Assembly (NCBI GenBank): GCA_949752745.1
Contig: OX457031.1
Coordinates: 51,841,103-51,905,102, forward strand
From: Protula sp. h YS-2021
Lineage: Eukaryota > Annelida > Polychaeta > Sabellida > Serpulidae
Direction: 5' to 3'
Length of the DNA: 64,000 nucleotides
Shown here: in pieces, positions 22,173 through 31,981 of the stretch
How positions within the stretch are numbered: position 1 is the stretch's first letter
Layout: every line of letters begins with the position of its first letter
Translations under genes and position numbers: made by a program
The notes under the pieces: generated by a model
What the model saw: only the letters and a program-made list of their open reading frames with translations
The model's database searches: none
What the model was told of the DNA's origin: nothing

Positions 22173-22221
22173 TAATTTGGACTGCGCTGAAATTTTGTAA
22201 GTTCCAACGCAGTCCAAATTA
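22173..22221. repeat. 14-bp-stem inverted repeat
   Basis: taatttggactgcg at 22173-22186 is exactly mirrored by cgcagtccaaatta at 22208-22221, with a 21-base spacer. It may be a small foldback MITE or a hairpin RNA. Confidence 0.85.
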
Positions 22222-23257
22222 CATCATGTTTTACTGTGTTTGAGGCCATTCAGGGAAATTTGGCGTTCTCAGCTATTTGGGCTCACTCACGGATAGTTTA
22301 CGGCTGCTTTACAGCAACAGAATTTCTTTGAATTTTGACTAGAACGCCACAATAACATTTTATTCTTTGCTGAAAACTAAATAAATCAGATACAAAAAGC
22401 TGATTTTTCTTTCAGAAAATGCAAGACCAGAAAACCAATGTCGACGTACACCACAATGGAATAAGGGAGAGGAAAACCAAGAGATAAGGTTTCATTTTCG
22501 CGGTGTTGAAGAGACCCCCAGAAGACAACAACCAGCTCAGAATCAACGAAGCCACGACACCGCAGCGTACCAGCGTTCGCGGAATGTGATGTTTGCGGAC
22601 CATTCTGATGTAACTATGCCAAACGTTAAACGGATGACTGCATCATACGAGAATATGTTGAAAGGAAAGAAAAATTTTAAAAAGCATAATTGATGTCAAA
22701 ATGCATTCTGACAATCGGATTAAAGTTGTTTAAGCCAGCATGGGGTGGATTAAAATTCAGTACAGTCTAGTATGAGAGCTGGTCACCCATAACATGTCTG
22801 AAGTACTTTATTTCACTTGTTTTAAGTTATACAATCAAACATTTCCCCGCCGCCCCAAGAAAAGATATAGCGCTGAAAAGCTTAAACATATATTTTGAAC
22901 AAAGGCTCAGATAAATTTGAAACGTTTTTGACTCAGTTTGAATATGGTTACTGGCTACTACATTTCCTCACATATGCTCAGGTTCTACTACGTATTAATA
23001 TACTTCGCGTGTTTGGGACTCGGCTTTTGATGGCTAGGCAAACTAGATGCCCCGGAATGTGTCGAACTGGACATATTTTGCGTTATGTATTTTTTTATTA
23101 TTATTTTGATAGTTTGTCGTGATACGTTTTTAGATTTTTATATAGAGAGACACAGCTATATGTCTTTGAGAGTCAGTTACACCCAATCATTTTTCCTAAC
23201 AGATTGTGACAAGTGATTTATTTATGATAATGAAAGTTATATGACAGATAGCTGACT

Positions 23258-23285
23258 ATCAACGAGACCCCCAGGTCTCGTTGAT
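23258..23285. repeat. Perfect 12-bp inverted repeat with 4-base loop
   Basis: atcaacgagacc, loop ccca, ggtctcgttgat. A perfect short hairpin abutting the tandem array that follows. Confidence 0.9.
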
Positions 23286-23430
23286 TTAAGGGAATTTAAG
23301 GGAATTTAAGGGAATTTAAGGGAATTTGTTTGTCATTTGAGTTCATGGTATTTGATTTAAGGGAATTTAAGGGAATTTAAGGGAATTTAAGGGAATTTGT
23401 TTGTCATTTGAGTTCATGGTATTTTCAAAC
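23286..23430. repeat. Nested tandem repeat (aagggaattt)n in two larger units
   Basis: Two consecutive units of about 70 bases, each made of four copies of the decamer aagggaattt followed by gtttgtcatttgagttcatg. The first unit sits directly behind a perfect 12-bp-stem hairpin. Confidence 0.9.
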
Positions 23431-24186
23431 GAATCTCAGCTTTCATTCAGCTAATCTTTTAAAGGCACTTTTTAAAATACTCCATAGAAAATATTCTGAC
23501 GTCTATCCAACGTCAAATTGAGGTTGCGACGTCGATACGACCAAACTGCAACACTGAGTTGGTTGTAACTGGTTGCAACCATAGATCAATGTCCAATACA
23601 CATCTTTGACAAAACGTTTAATAGATGTGGAATAAGCAACGTTGTTTAGATTTGCTTTTGGTCGCGACCAAAACCCACATTCTCCGACATCTAATCGACG
23701 TCTTTGTAAGTTGGTCAGACGTCAATAAATCGACGACGTATAGGTGTCGAATAATCGACGATGCATAGACGGCGGGGTTACAATTAATCTCTAAATGTAC
23801 TAGGGCTGTACATTTAACGAGATGCTGAAGAAGACGTTAAAGCAAATTATAGCCGTAAATTATACAAGATAAAGATTAGACAAGTTGAAGACTTGTTTGG
23901 ATTTGGCCCTAAATATGATTGAATATTGTTGGAAAAATTTTGGTTTCAAATGGTAGTGGCATGTCCAGTATTATCTGTTCAGTTTCTTACCACACCAGTG
24001 CATCAAGAAATTGGAATCATAAAGCACCAAAAATAAAACATTTGTCCTTTATTGGAGGTCAGAACCAAACGGGCTTACGTAATATTGATGCACTTTCGTA
24101 ATATCACAGGTAAAGGCTCTGCGTACCACCAATGTCATTGTGTTATGCAAAATAATGGTGAAAATCATATTTTTCTTTAAATCATA

Positions 24187-24405
24187 TTTTTACTTCGTAA
24201 AAGCTTTGAATTCGCTTATCTCCACTTTTACATGGGTTCCCTTCTTGATAATAATATCACGCAAATAGAAATGAAATTTTTCTAGTGAATAGAATGGTCC
24301 CTCTACTCTCCATCCTGTTTTCCCTCCAACTCCAGCCAATCAGCAAGCGAGAATGAGAAGACTTACGTCATTCGAAAAACATCCCACATTCCCTTCAAGC
24401 GTGGT
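24187..24405 (+). repeat. DIRS left inverted terminal repeat (copy 2)
   Basis: The segment from about 24234 to 24400 is the reverse complement of 31982-32148, with a shared core including ccaatcagcaagcgagaatg at 24335-24354. The outermost 45 bases (tacttcg...ctccac) are not shared with the right end but are mirrored in the internal complementary region. Confidence 0.9.
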
Positions 24406-24411
24406 GTTGAC

Positions 24412-25364
24412 AACACACGCAATTCTGTGTGCTCCACTTTTTCGTTGAAAAAGGGGAACTAGGCAAGGTGCGATTTTGCTTTTAAATTTCTATTTCATTG
24501 CATTTAAGGATATTCTTCATCCTCTGTAATGTTGGATTAATTTGATTCAGGATTAGAGCAATACGGTCGCACTCGTGACTTCGGTCTGGTAGTTGTTGAG
24601 TTTACACGTTGCGGAGACTTTTTCGTCCCGGGAAGTGTGCCTCTCTTCTCCACTCGGAAGCTACAGGACTTGTCTTCTTAGTCTAGTTCGTGCACACATC
24701 GCCTCGGAGTTGGTTGAGTCTCTGCAGCCCACTTTGCCTGCTTTGATTCCCAGTCAGCTACAGCTTAGGTGTCATCGCGTTATGGCCCGTTTTTTGCTGT
24801 ATCAGACACTCCTATGAGACCAGTTAGTTTCGTCCAGTTTCCTCTAGACGCTACTTTCTTTGGTCCAGACTTTCAACGTTTTTTGGCGTTCTGGCGAATT
24901 TTGGTGAATTTTTAAGTTTTAGCCCGTTTATGGGACTGCTGTAGCCCATAAACGGCACCAGAGTGCCGTAAATGGCACCTGGAAGCCCGTTTATGCCCCC
25001 CCCCCCCACGTAAGGGACGGGCCTAAGTCGGGATTAGGATCCCATCCATAGAGGATCCCATTTTTAGGCACCAAGGCCGGGTACCGTTTTCGGGCTCATG
25101 GGCCGATCCCGTTTTCGGGATCGACCGAAGATCCCGAAAATGGGCCCAGGTGTCCCGTTTCGCGTTTTTTCTGGTTCTGAATTCCTGAAACGCCAATAAA
25201 TACGTTATTAACGTCTGGATGAAAGAGAGTGGTCGTCGTACTGTCTACTGTCACTCTTTAAATGCCCAGAATATTAATATCTGTTACTTGTATGCTTTAC
25301 CTGTCTACTGGGGACATGTACAGTCTACTCATCGGTGTTTTTTCTTCTGCTTGTTTTTTCAGAT
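24412..25364 (+). promoter_or_regulatory. DIRS 5' leader with hairpins and a splice-acceptor-like site before Gag
   Basis: The leader has several inverted repeats: gcccgtttatggg with cccataaacggc at about 24922-24956, and gatcccgttttcgggatc at about 25106-25123. The same cccgttttcggg motif recurs in the 3' region (about 31108-31120). A C-run lies at about 24997-25007. It ends in a pyrimidine tract and AG (tgcttgttttttcag, 25348-25362) two bases before the Gag ATG. A similar acceptor-like tract precedes the Gag ATG of copy 1, which suggests a 5' untranslated intron. Confidence 0.5.
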
Positions 25365-27586
25365 ATGACAGAAGCCGGTCTGCGGGACCCACCGACGCTT
25401 CCGCAGTGTACACATCCGCCCTCAGCTCTTAACCCTCATTCGGTCTGCGACCGTTGTAGACGGAGAAAAAACTTGCCCCTCTGCGACGAGTGGAATACGT
25501 GCGCTGAGTGTCACCACCTTTCGGGGAAGGAGTGGAAACTCATTCACAGAAACAGGGTTCGCAACGACCGCAGGCGGGATAGAAGGAAAGCCTTATCTTC
25601 TGCACCGTTCCTCACGCCAGAATTTTTAGAGGGGACTATGCGCAAGGCCAGTTCAGTGATCTTAGAACAGGTCTCCACACCGGTGCGAATGGATACAGGC
25701 TCTGAGTCGGATGCCTTCGCAGTGGATAAGAAAGGCAGAAAATCCCGTAAGCGGAGAGCATATTCGGAAACGGTAGCTGAACTAGACGTACCAGAGGGTA
25801 AGGAAAAAGAGACTTTGAGGAAGGTTTGGGCTCTTAGTCCTACGGAAGGTGTTAAGAAAGAAACAGTCTCGGAGACAGTACCCACACCAGAACCGGTCAC
25901 GGTCACTCACACGGATTCGGGAGCAAGTTTCTCGACGATGTCGGGTCAACTGGGGATCCCATCTCAGTTGGAACTCCCCCCTCCTCCTCAGGTTCCTCGT
26001 TTGCCCAGCGAATTTTCTGCGTTTCTGTCGTTACAGACTCAGTTACAGAAACAACTCCAAGAACTACAACAACAATTCAAGAAGCAGACCCCTGAATCGC
26101 GGCGTAAACGTAAACCATCGGCTACGATTTCACGCCCTCCTCCGGAGACACATCCATCTCCGGCCCATTCACCACCGTCTGGTTTGGGCCCGAACAGTCA
26201 TCCACCGGAAGTAGAAGTTATTAGCGAAGCCGATTCTTCGGAGTTTCCCCCGTCAGGTCAAGTATCAGGCCTAGCCGGGGAAGAGGATGACGACTTTTTA
26301 CCTTCGGTGACCTCGCCTTTGTCGTCGATCCCACTTAATCGAGAACGGGAAATTTATACTCCCACCTGCGCAGCTCCCTCACGTTCAGAAGCTGTGGAGA
26401 ATAGGGAAGAGTCAGCGCAAAGCTCGGAAGATCAGGAATCCGAAGACGAGGGGCCGGATGAGGAAATGGGAGATGCGCTCCCATCAGCCCAGTTTCGACT
26501 TCCTCTCAGAGAGATGGATTACGTCAGGTCTCCGAGTAGTGGTCAAAAACTCTGGAAAGACCCAGCAGCGGCTGGAAGACGCCCAATCAGGACCCCGTCT
26601 CCACCGGACCTTGCGCCTCGTAGTGAGAATGCAACGCCTTCAGTCACGTCGTCTACGATGACTCCGGAAGATGTACCTTTCCGAGACGCAATCCAGGAGA
26701 TCGCTCGCCTGGCGAACGTTACAGTCGGTTCTCCAGTTCTCGACAAGGAGGATCCCCCGATTCGGATGACCTCCCAGACAGCTCCCATGAATCAAGATCC
26801 ATTCATCGCACTTCCAACTAGCGAGGGCATAGCCAACGCCATATTAGTGCGGTCAAGGGAGTTTAAGAAGATGGACAACGCGGAAGGGCGTGCTTTGTCC
26901 CGTTTTCACGCTTCACGACATTGCGCGGTGACACCGGGCCCATATCGGCCATCGGACGATTTATTGCCGACAGAAGCTTTAGAGCAGCCCGCCAAACGCA
27001 CAGTCTGGATGCCGTCCGTCGTAACGACTCAGACATACCTCTGGTGGAAAAGGACGCCAAAACTATTGAGACAACCTCCCGCCACGTTCTCAATATTATG
27101 TCTTTTCAGGACCATACTTTAAAAGCTCTGAAAACGCGATGGGACGATTTACGCTTCAGTGACCCGGTGACCTCCAAGCTACTGGAATGTTTGGCCCTGG
27201 CAACTAGAGACGTGGTCAAGCTGGCAACATTTCTGATGACGTCCATGGTTTTTCTTAGACGGGACGCATTCCTACAACATTGTTGGTCCAGCGTTAAAGG
27301 ACTAAGAGAATTACGCCACGCCCCCATCCTCGGCGAAAAGGAGTTATTTCCCCCGGCGGAGATCGAGAAAGTCAATCAGGAGAGCCGTTCCCTGTCGCAA
27401 GACTTTGCACTCATGTCGAGAATGTCTCGGTCCTCTCTCCGACGTCCATTCAAGCGCAAGAGGTCCCAGCACCAGAGCTCAGAGCAGTCAAGGCCCAACG
27501 CGCAGCCTCGGCCGCCCCCAGCCAAGAAGCCGAAACAGAATTACGGCACCAGGCAGGAGGGTCCATCGCCGCAGCAGAGCAGGTAG
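25365..27586 (+). pseudogene. DIRS Gag-like protein, single frameshift (copy 2)
   Basis: From the ATG at 25365 the first frame runs to 27122, and the continuing sequence is in the next frame to a stop at 27586. Comparison with copy 1 puts the break near 27020, inside a VWMP-containing segment, consistent with loss of one base. The N-terminus has a CxxC-x8-C-x5-CxxC cluster (VCDRCRRRKNLPLC, then TCAEC) that may bind zinc. A Gln-rich likely coiled coil (LQTQLQKQLQELQQQFKKQ) lies about residue 230, followed by acidic Pro/Ser-rich low complexity. The C-terminal part is helical and ends in a basic, NLS-like tail (RRPFKRKRSQHQ, PPAKKPKQ). It would package element RNA. A programmed frameshift is possible but less likely, since copy 1 reads through this point in one frame. 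Confidence 0.75.
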
Positions 27587-29612
27587 CAGCCAACCAAAGT
27601 ACCGCCCAGAGATTCCTTGGTCTCTTGGCGATACTTTAATAGATGCAGAAAACTTAAAAGATTTGCAATCCTACAACGACTGCTGGCCCGTAGGAGGAAG
27701 GCTAGGCAAATTTTGGCAAGATTGGGCGAAAATTGGGGCCCCCCGCCGGGTAGTCCGTTGGCTAAAAAATGGCTACTCCCTCCCATTCAAACGGGATCAG
27801 AGGGGACACAAAGTTCCTATACCTCTCACCAGTCAGGCTCCAAAAAATCTAGCCACCTCCTACGTCCAGGGTTCAGAAAAAGATCTGGCTCTGCAAGAGA
27901 TGCTTTTATCACTACAAAGAAAAGAGGCCATAGAGGAAATGCCCGAAGCTCAGACAGCTTTCTTCAGCAGGGTTTTCTTAGTTCCCAAAAAATCAGGGGG
28001 GTGGAGACTAGTCATAGACCTCTCCACCCTCAACGAGTTTCTTTTGACAACGACATTTCAAATGGACACGGCCCAAATCATAAAAGAAAGCCTACAAGCA
28101 GGGATGTGGGGTACTTCGATAGACCTATCCGACGCTTACCTCCATATCCCATTACATCAATCAGCCAAAAAATTTCTAGGCTTCCAAGTGGGCACAAAAC
28201 GTTTCTGGTTTCGGGCACTTCCCTTCGGCCTCTCCACAGCCCCATACGTTTTCTCAAAAGTAATGAGAGTTCTGAAAGCGTGGGCTCGTCTAGAAGGCAT
28301 GCTAGTCTTCCAATATCTGAACGACTGGCTGTTAGCCCATCGGGACAGGGAGATAGCCCACCGACAGACGGTAAGGTTGGTGCGAAAAGCCCTGCAAGTC
28401 GGGCTGGTGGTCAATCTACCCAAATCAGAACTCTCTCCCAAGCAAAACATCATATTTCTCGGGGAGAAATGGGATCTAAAAAATGCCAGAGCATTTCCCA
28501 CCGAAGAAAGGTGCCTAAAAATTTCTCAAGCCATAAATGCAATCCCCATCGGCCGAAAAGTACGTTTACAGACAATGGAATCCCTTCTAGGCCTTTTAGT
28601 GGCAACCGAAAAGACGGTCCCCCTGGGCCGCCTACACTACAGACCCTTCCAAAGACGGGTCAAGATTGCACTAAGGCAAGGAAGGTTCCCACAAGCCAAA
28701 ACGGAAATTCCCGAGAAGGCACAATCCCTTCTACAATGGTGGTGCGACCCCATCGTAATGACCGAAGGTGTCCCTTTTCATTTCCCAGCCCCGGAAATAG
28801 AACTTCAAACGGACTCATCACAAAAAGGTTGGGGGATACACTGTCAGGGCCAAGTATGGAAAGAGATATGGTCTCCCTCTCTGAACAAACATCATATCAA
28901 TTGGCTGGAGTTACGGGTAGTCTGGATAGCCCTAAACAAACTGAACCATCTACTCAAAAACAAATCAGTCCTATTTCTGTTGGACAATTCCACAGCAATA
29001 GCATACCTGAACAAACAGGGGGGGACCAGATCCCTATCACTCTCGAAACTAGCTTTCAAGATCCTATACCGAGCCCGTCAATGTCATATCACCCTCATAG
29101 CCCAACATTTGGCGGGAAAACTCAATGTTCTGGCGGACCTAGCCTCCAGGGAAGGTCAAGTAATCCACACGGAATGGTGCCTAGCACGCTCATCTTTCCG
29201 ATGGATAGTAAATCAGTCACCTTGGGGTCCTCCCTCCCTGGACCTGTTTGCAAACTCCAGAACGACACAACTGCCCAAATTTGTCTCTCCCTGCCCAGAC
29301 CCATCGGCATGGGCTGTGGACGCTCTCAATTGCCCATGGCCATTACAGGAGGTACTGTACGCCTTCCCACCACAGGCAATCCTACTCCAAGTACTCCAGA
29401 GAATAATCAAATTGAAACCCCGATTTCTCCTCCTGGTAGCTCCGTGGACACCAGAAGCCCCATGGTTTGCTCTGTTACTTCAATGCTCGGTGGTCAAGTC
29501 ACTTCCGATCCCATGCCACAAGGGCCTTTTATCCCAACCACATTGGCAACACTTTCACCCGGCCCCGCACCTACTGAACCTGCATCTATGGTGCCTGGCC
29601 AATCCTTCTTGA
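27405..29612 (+). CDS. DIRS reverse transcriptase / RNase H / MT-like protein (copy 2)
   Basis: 735 open codons overlapping the end of Gag by 182 bases in another frame. RT spans residues about 110-420, with VFLVPKKSGGWRLVIDLSTL, WGTSIDLSDAYLHIPLH (first catalytic Asp), ALPFGLSTAPYVFSKVM and the active-site motif at 28314-28325. That motif reads Tyr-Leu-Asn-Asp, with Asn where the family and copy 1 have Asp. RNase H follows with all four acidic positions (LQTDSSQKGWG, WLELRVVW, LLDNSTAIAYL, LNVLADLASREG). The C-terminal 150 residues carry DLFANS, DALNCPWP and YAFPPQAIL, the region usually described as methyltransferase-like in DIRS elements. The true start may lie downstream of the ATG at 27405, because the first 65 residues are the shadow of Gag. 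Confidence 0.9.
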   Translation: MHSCRECLGPLSDVHSSARGPSTRAQSSQGPTRSLGRPQPRSRNRITAPGRRVHRRSRAGSSQPKYRPEIPWSLGDTLIDAENLKDLQSYNDCWPVGGRLGKFWQDWAKIGAPRRVVRWLKNGYSLPFKRDQRGHKVPIPLTSQAPKNLATSYVQGSEKDLALQEMLLSLQRKEAIEEMPEAQTAFFSRVFLVPKKSGGWRLVIDLSTLNEFLLTTTFQMDTAQIIKESLQAGMWGTSIDLSDAYLHIPLHQSAKKFLGFQVGTKRFWFRALPFGLSTAPYVFSKVMRVLKAWARLEGMLVFQYLNDWLLAHRDREIAHRQTVRLVRKALQVGLVVNLPKSELSPKQNIIFLGEKWDLKNARAFPTEERCLKISQAINAIPIGRKVRLQTMESLLGLLVATEKTVPLGRLHYRPFQRRVKIALRQGRFPQAKTEIPEKAQSLLQWWCDPIVMTEGVPFHFPAPEIELQTDSSQKGWGIHCQGQVWKEIWSPSLNKHHINWLELRVVWIALNKLNHLLKNKSVLFLLDNSTAIAYLNKQGGTRSLSLSKLAFKILYRARQCHITLIAQHLAGKLNVLADLASREGQVIHTEWCLARSSFRWIVNQSPWGPPSLDLFANSRTTQLPKFVSPCPDPSAWAVDALNCPWPLQEVLYAFPPQAILLQVLQRIIKLKPRFLLLVAPWTPEAPWFALLLQCSVVKSLPIPCHKGLLSQPHWQHFHPAPHLLNLHLWCLANPS

Positions 29613-30670
29613 AGAAAAAAGGTTTCTCGGAAAAGGTAGTGGATAAAATAGTCAATAGCCACAAACAATCCACAACCAAGGTATACAGGGCCCAGTGGAA
29701 TAAATTTGCCTCATGGTGCAATAAGTCTAAATTAGACCCATTCCAAGCGTCCCCACCTGTAGTGGCGGACTTTCTGGACCACTTATTTTCTAACGAACAC
29801 TTGAAAGTGAGCTCCATCGAGGGATACAGAGCAGCCATAGGCTCTAAACTCAAAGCTTCCATAGGGTACGACCCAGGGGAAGATTCGGCCCTATCTCAAT
29901 TAATTAGACATTTTAAAGTCAATTCTCCTCCGAGTGCGCCCAACATAGCCAAATGGGATCTGGCCTTGGTACTTCGTTTCCTGCAAAGACCGGATATATT
30001 TGGAGAAACCTTGATATCTGCAAAGAATGCAACCCTAAGGTTTACCTTCCTTTTGGCCTTAGCGTCGGGAAAAAGGAGAAGCGAAATTCACGCTCTGGAC
30101 AGAGTAGTGAGCAAGGAAAATGGGACCTGGGATAAGGTTTTCCTCGTGCCCAGGGCAGGCTTTATGGGTAAAACCCACATCAAAACCCACGGGATGGGCA
30201 CATTTGATCACATAGCACTTCCATCCCTTCCAGAAGAACAAGTCCCCACGGGACTAATCTCTTTATGTCCTGTGAAAGCATTGCGTCAATACTTAGAAAT
30301 TTCCGATGCTTATAGGTCTTCTAACCAAAATACACTGATCATCTCCTACATGCCGGGATTTAATAAAGATCTCTCGAAACAAACTATTTCCCGGTACATT
30401 AAAGAGATAATTGTCACGGCCTATGAAAAAACTCAGTCAGACACGTCCCTTCATACAGAGTTAAACATCAAAGCCCATCAAGTCAGGCAAGTGGCTAACT
30501 CCCTTAGGGCCATTCACAACGTGTCATTATCAGAGATACTCAAAACGGGTTGTTGGGTTTCACCTAACTCGTTTATTAAGTACTACCTTAAAGATTTTTC
30601 CCAAGACGAAATTTCGGGTATTTATTCTTTAGGTCCTTTCATTGCAGCGGAAGCAGCAATTAAAGCTTAA
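29580..30670 (+). CDS. DIRS tyrosine recombinase (YR) (copy 2)
   Basis: This is the C-terminal part of an open frame that runs upstream, stop-free, to at least 27617. Recognisable YR sequence starts near SFLKKKGFSEKVVDKIVNSH (about 29605). The N-terminal core-binding domain includes STTKVYRAQWNKFASWC and SIEGYRAAIGS. The catalytic domain shows the first Arg in ASGKRRSEIHAL (30062-30097), the His and second Arg in HQVRQVANSL (30476-30505), and the Tyr in IKYYLKDF (30581-30586). All needed residues are present, so the recombinase may be intact. It would catalyse insertion of the circular cDNA. How it is translated (frameshift, reinitiation or splicing) is not shown by the sequence. Confidence 0.9.
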
Positions 30671-30685
30671 ATATTTTTGTTTACA

Positions 30686-30775
30686 GGCCCTCTACTCCCA
30701 GACCTAAGGGCAAGGGCAAACCGAAGAACCTTCCATCCAAAGGCCGTGGTGGATACCACCACAAATTCAAGAAGT
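30686..30775 (+). other. Basic tail behind splice-acceptor-like site after YR (copy 2)
   Basis: Sixteen bases after the YR stop, a tract ending tttacag (30680-30686) is followed by an open stretch of about 29 codons rich in Lys, Gly and Pro (PKGKGKPKNLPSKGRGG), then TGA at about 30774. A peptide of the same kind sits at the same place in copy 1. Probably an alternative C-terminal exon. A GT within ttaggtccttt (30628-30638) is a possible donor in this copy but is not kept in copy 1. Confidence 0.45.
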
Positions 30776-31814
30776 GATCTGGTTATTTCTCAGCAACCAT
30801 GAACAAGATCTTTCGTCTTTTTCGAATGTTTTATTGGGATCCAAATGTATGGGTCCGAGGACGTGTTTATGTCCCGTACTGTTTTTATTATGTGTAAGGT
30901 TCCGTCACTGCAGCAACTCCCCTTCTCATAGAAACAGTCATGGTGTTTCGCCTTTTTTCTAGACTCCCTCTAGAAAAAAGAAGGGGGGGGGGAAGTGACA
31001 GGTGTACGGTCTCTCGTCTTATCCGATAGACAAGGTCTTACCACCATCTGATCCCATGAGAAGGAGAGCCCATCCGGCAGTGACCATATAGGAGTAGTTA
31101 GGGTACCGTTTTCGGGATCTGTACCCATAAGTGCTTGATTTGCGGATAATCTCAGCATTTTTAGTTTCCTGTGATAAAATTTTACACTCTGTGAGTGTAA
31201 GAGAATATTATATCCACGATGTAACGATTTTAACAGTATTTCGTTTTATGTCTCATTCTGGGCAACACCTTAGTATGTGTCCCATGTGTACTTACTCAGG
31301 TTCGTTTAGCCAGCATGCATTTAAGGGCACAGCTAGAGTTAATTTCTCCTGTGTCAGTTTTTACTTTTTACATAAATCATTTAGATTTAATGTTTTAGGT
31401 TGAACTTTTGCAAGATAATAAAATGTTATTATCACTTAGAATTGTACGTTTTAGATGTAACGTGGAGTATCTCAGGTTGGGCTCCATCCAGTGGGAGGCA
31501 GGAGGGGGATGGATTGGATACTCAGTCGAGTGGGCTACGTGGTCACTATGTACAACCCACAACTCTCTATTTGATTATCTCCAATTTATTTTGTTGAATT
31601 TGTCATCAGTTCGGGAGTGTTCCCCCCGACCATATCTTGGAAGAAAATTAAAAGAAGTGGAACTTAATTTGAGCCTTTTTATTCGTCTCAATTTCACTTC
31701 GTTAAATGTCCAAGGACATGCGCTCTGACGAGCTTTACAGCGTAATTCGCAGGTTTACTTTCATGCAATTTTACAGAATGGCAGGCTCCCCTACTCCGGA
31801 CTTTAGTCCCATAT
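30776..31814 (+). other. DIRS 3' non-coding region
   Basis: No supported coding sequence. It contains a purine stretch with an 8-G run (about 30974-30993), the 5'-leader-like cccgttttcggg motif (about 31108-31120) and a perfect 8-bp-stem hairpin ttacactc-tgt-gagtgtaa (31182-31200). Short open frames at 31131-31728 show no domain. Confidence 0.5.
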
Positions 31815-31921
31815 AAAAGTGGAGATAAGCGAATTCAAAGCTTTTACGAAGTAAAACTATCGTTTTATTTTCGTAAAACGCGCTTTTACGAGTAAAAGCG
31901 CAATTCGCGTTCTCCACTTTT
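31815..31921 (+). repeat. DIRS internal complementary region (ICR), bipartite
   Basis: The first half (about 31815-31857, gtggagataagcgaattcaa... to gaagtaaaa) is the reverse complement of the left extreme end (24187-24228). The second half (about 31855-31921, ctatcgttttatt... to gttctccactttt) is the reverse complement of the right extreme end (32155-32222). The halves join at AAAA, so the ICR spells the circular end-to-end junction of the element. Confidence 0.88.
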
Positions 31922-31981
31922 ATCCTATCTTCCCTCCCAGCCAACCCGCAACAAGCCTGGGTGCGTTGTCACCAATTTTTG

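Larger units (their letters stand above)
21320..24186. other. Intergenic region, no gene recognised
   Basis: It holds a 14-bp-stem hairpin (22173-22221), a 12-bp-stem hairpin plus tandem array (23258-23430) and a decayed MITE (about 23495-23780). Short open frames here have no recognisable domain. Confidence 0.5.

Noticed and set aside
28157..29862. Several antisense frames of 60-122 codons within the DIRS element
   Set aside because: Mirror images of RT and recombinase coding sequence; no independent motif.
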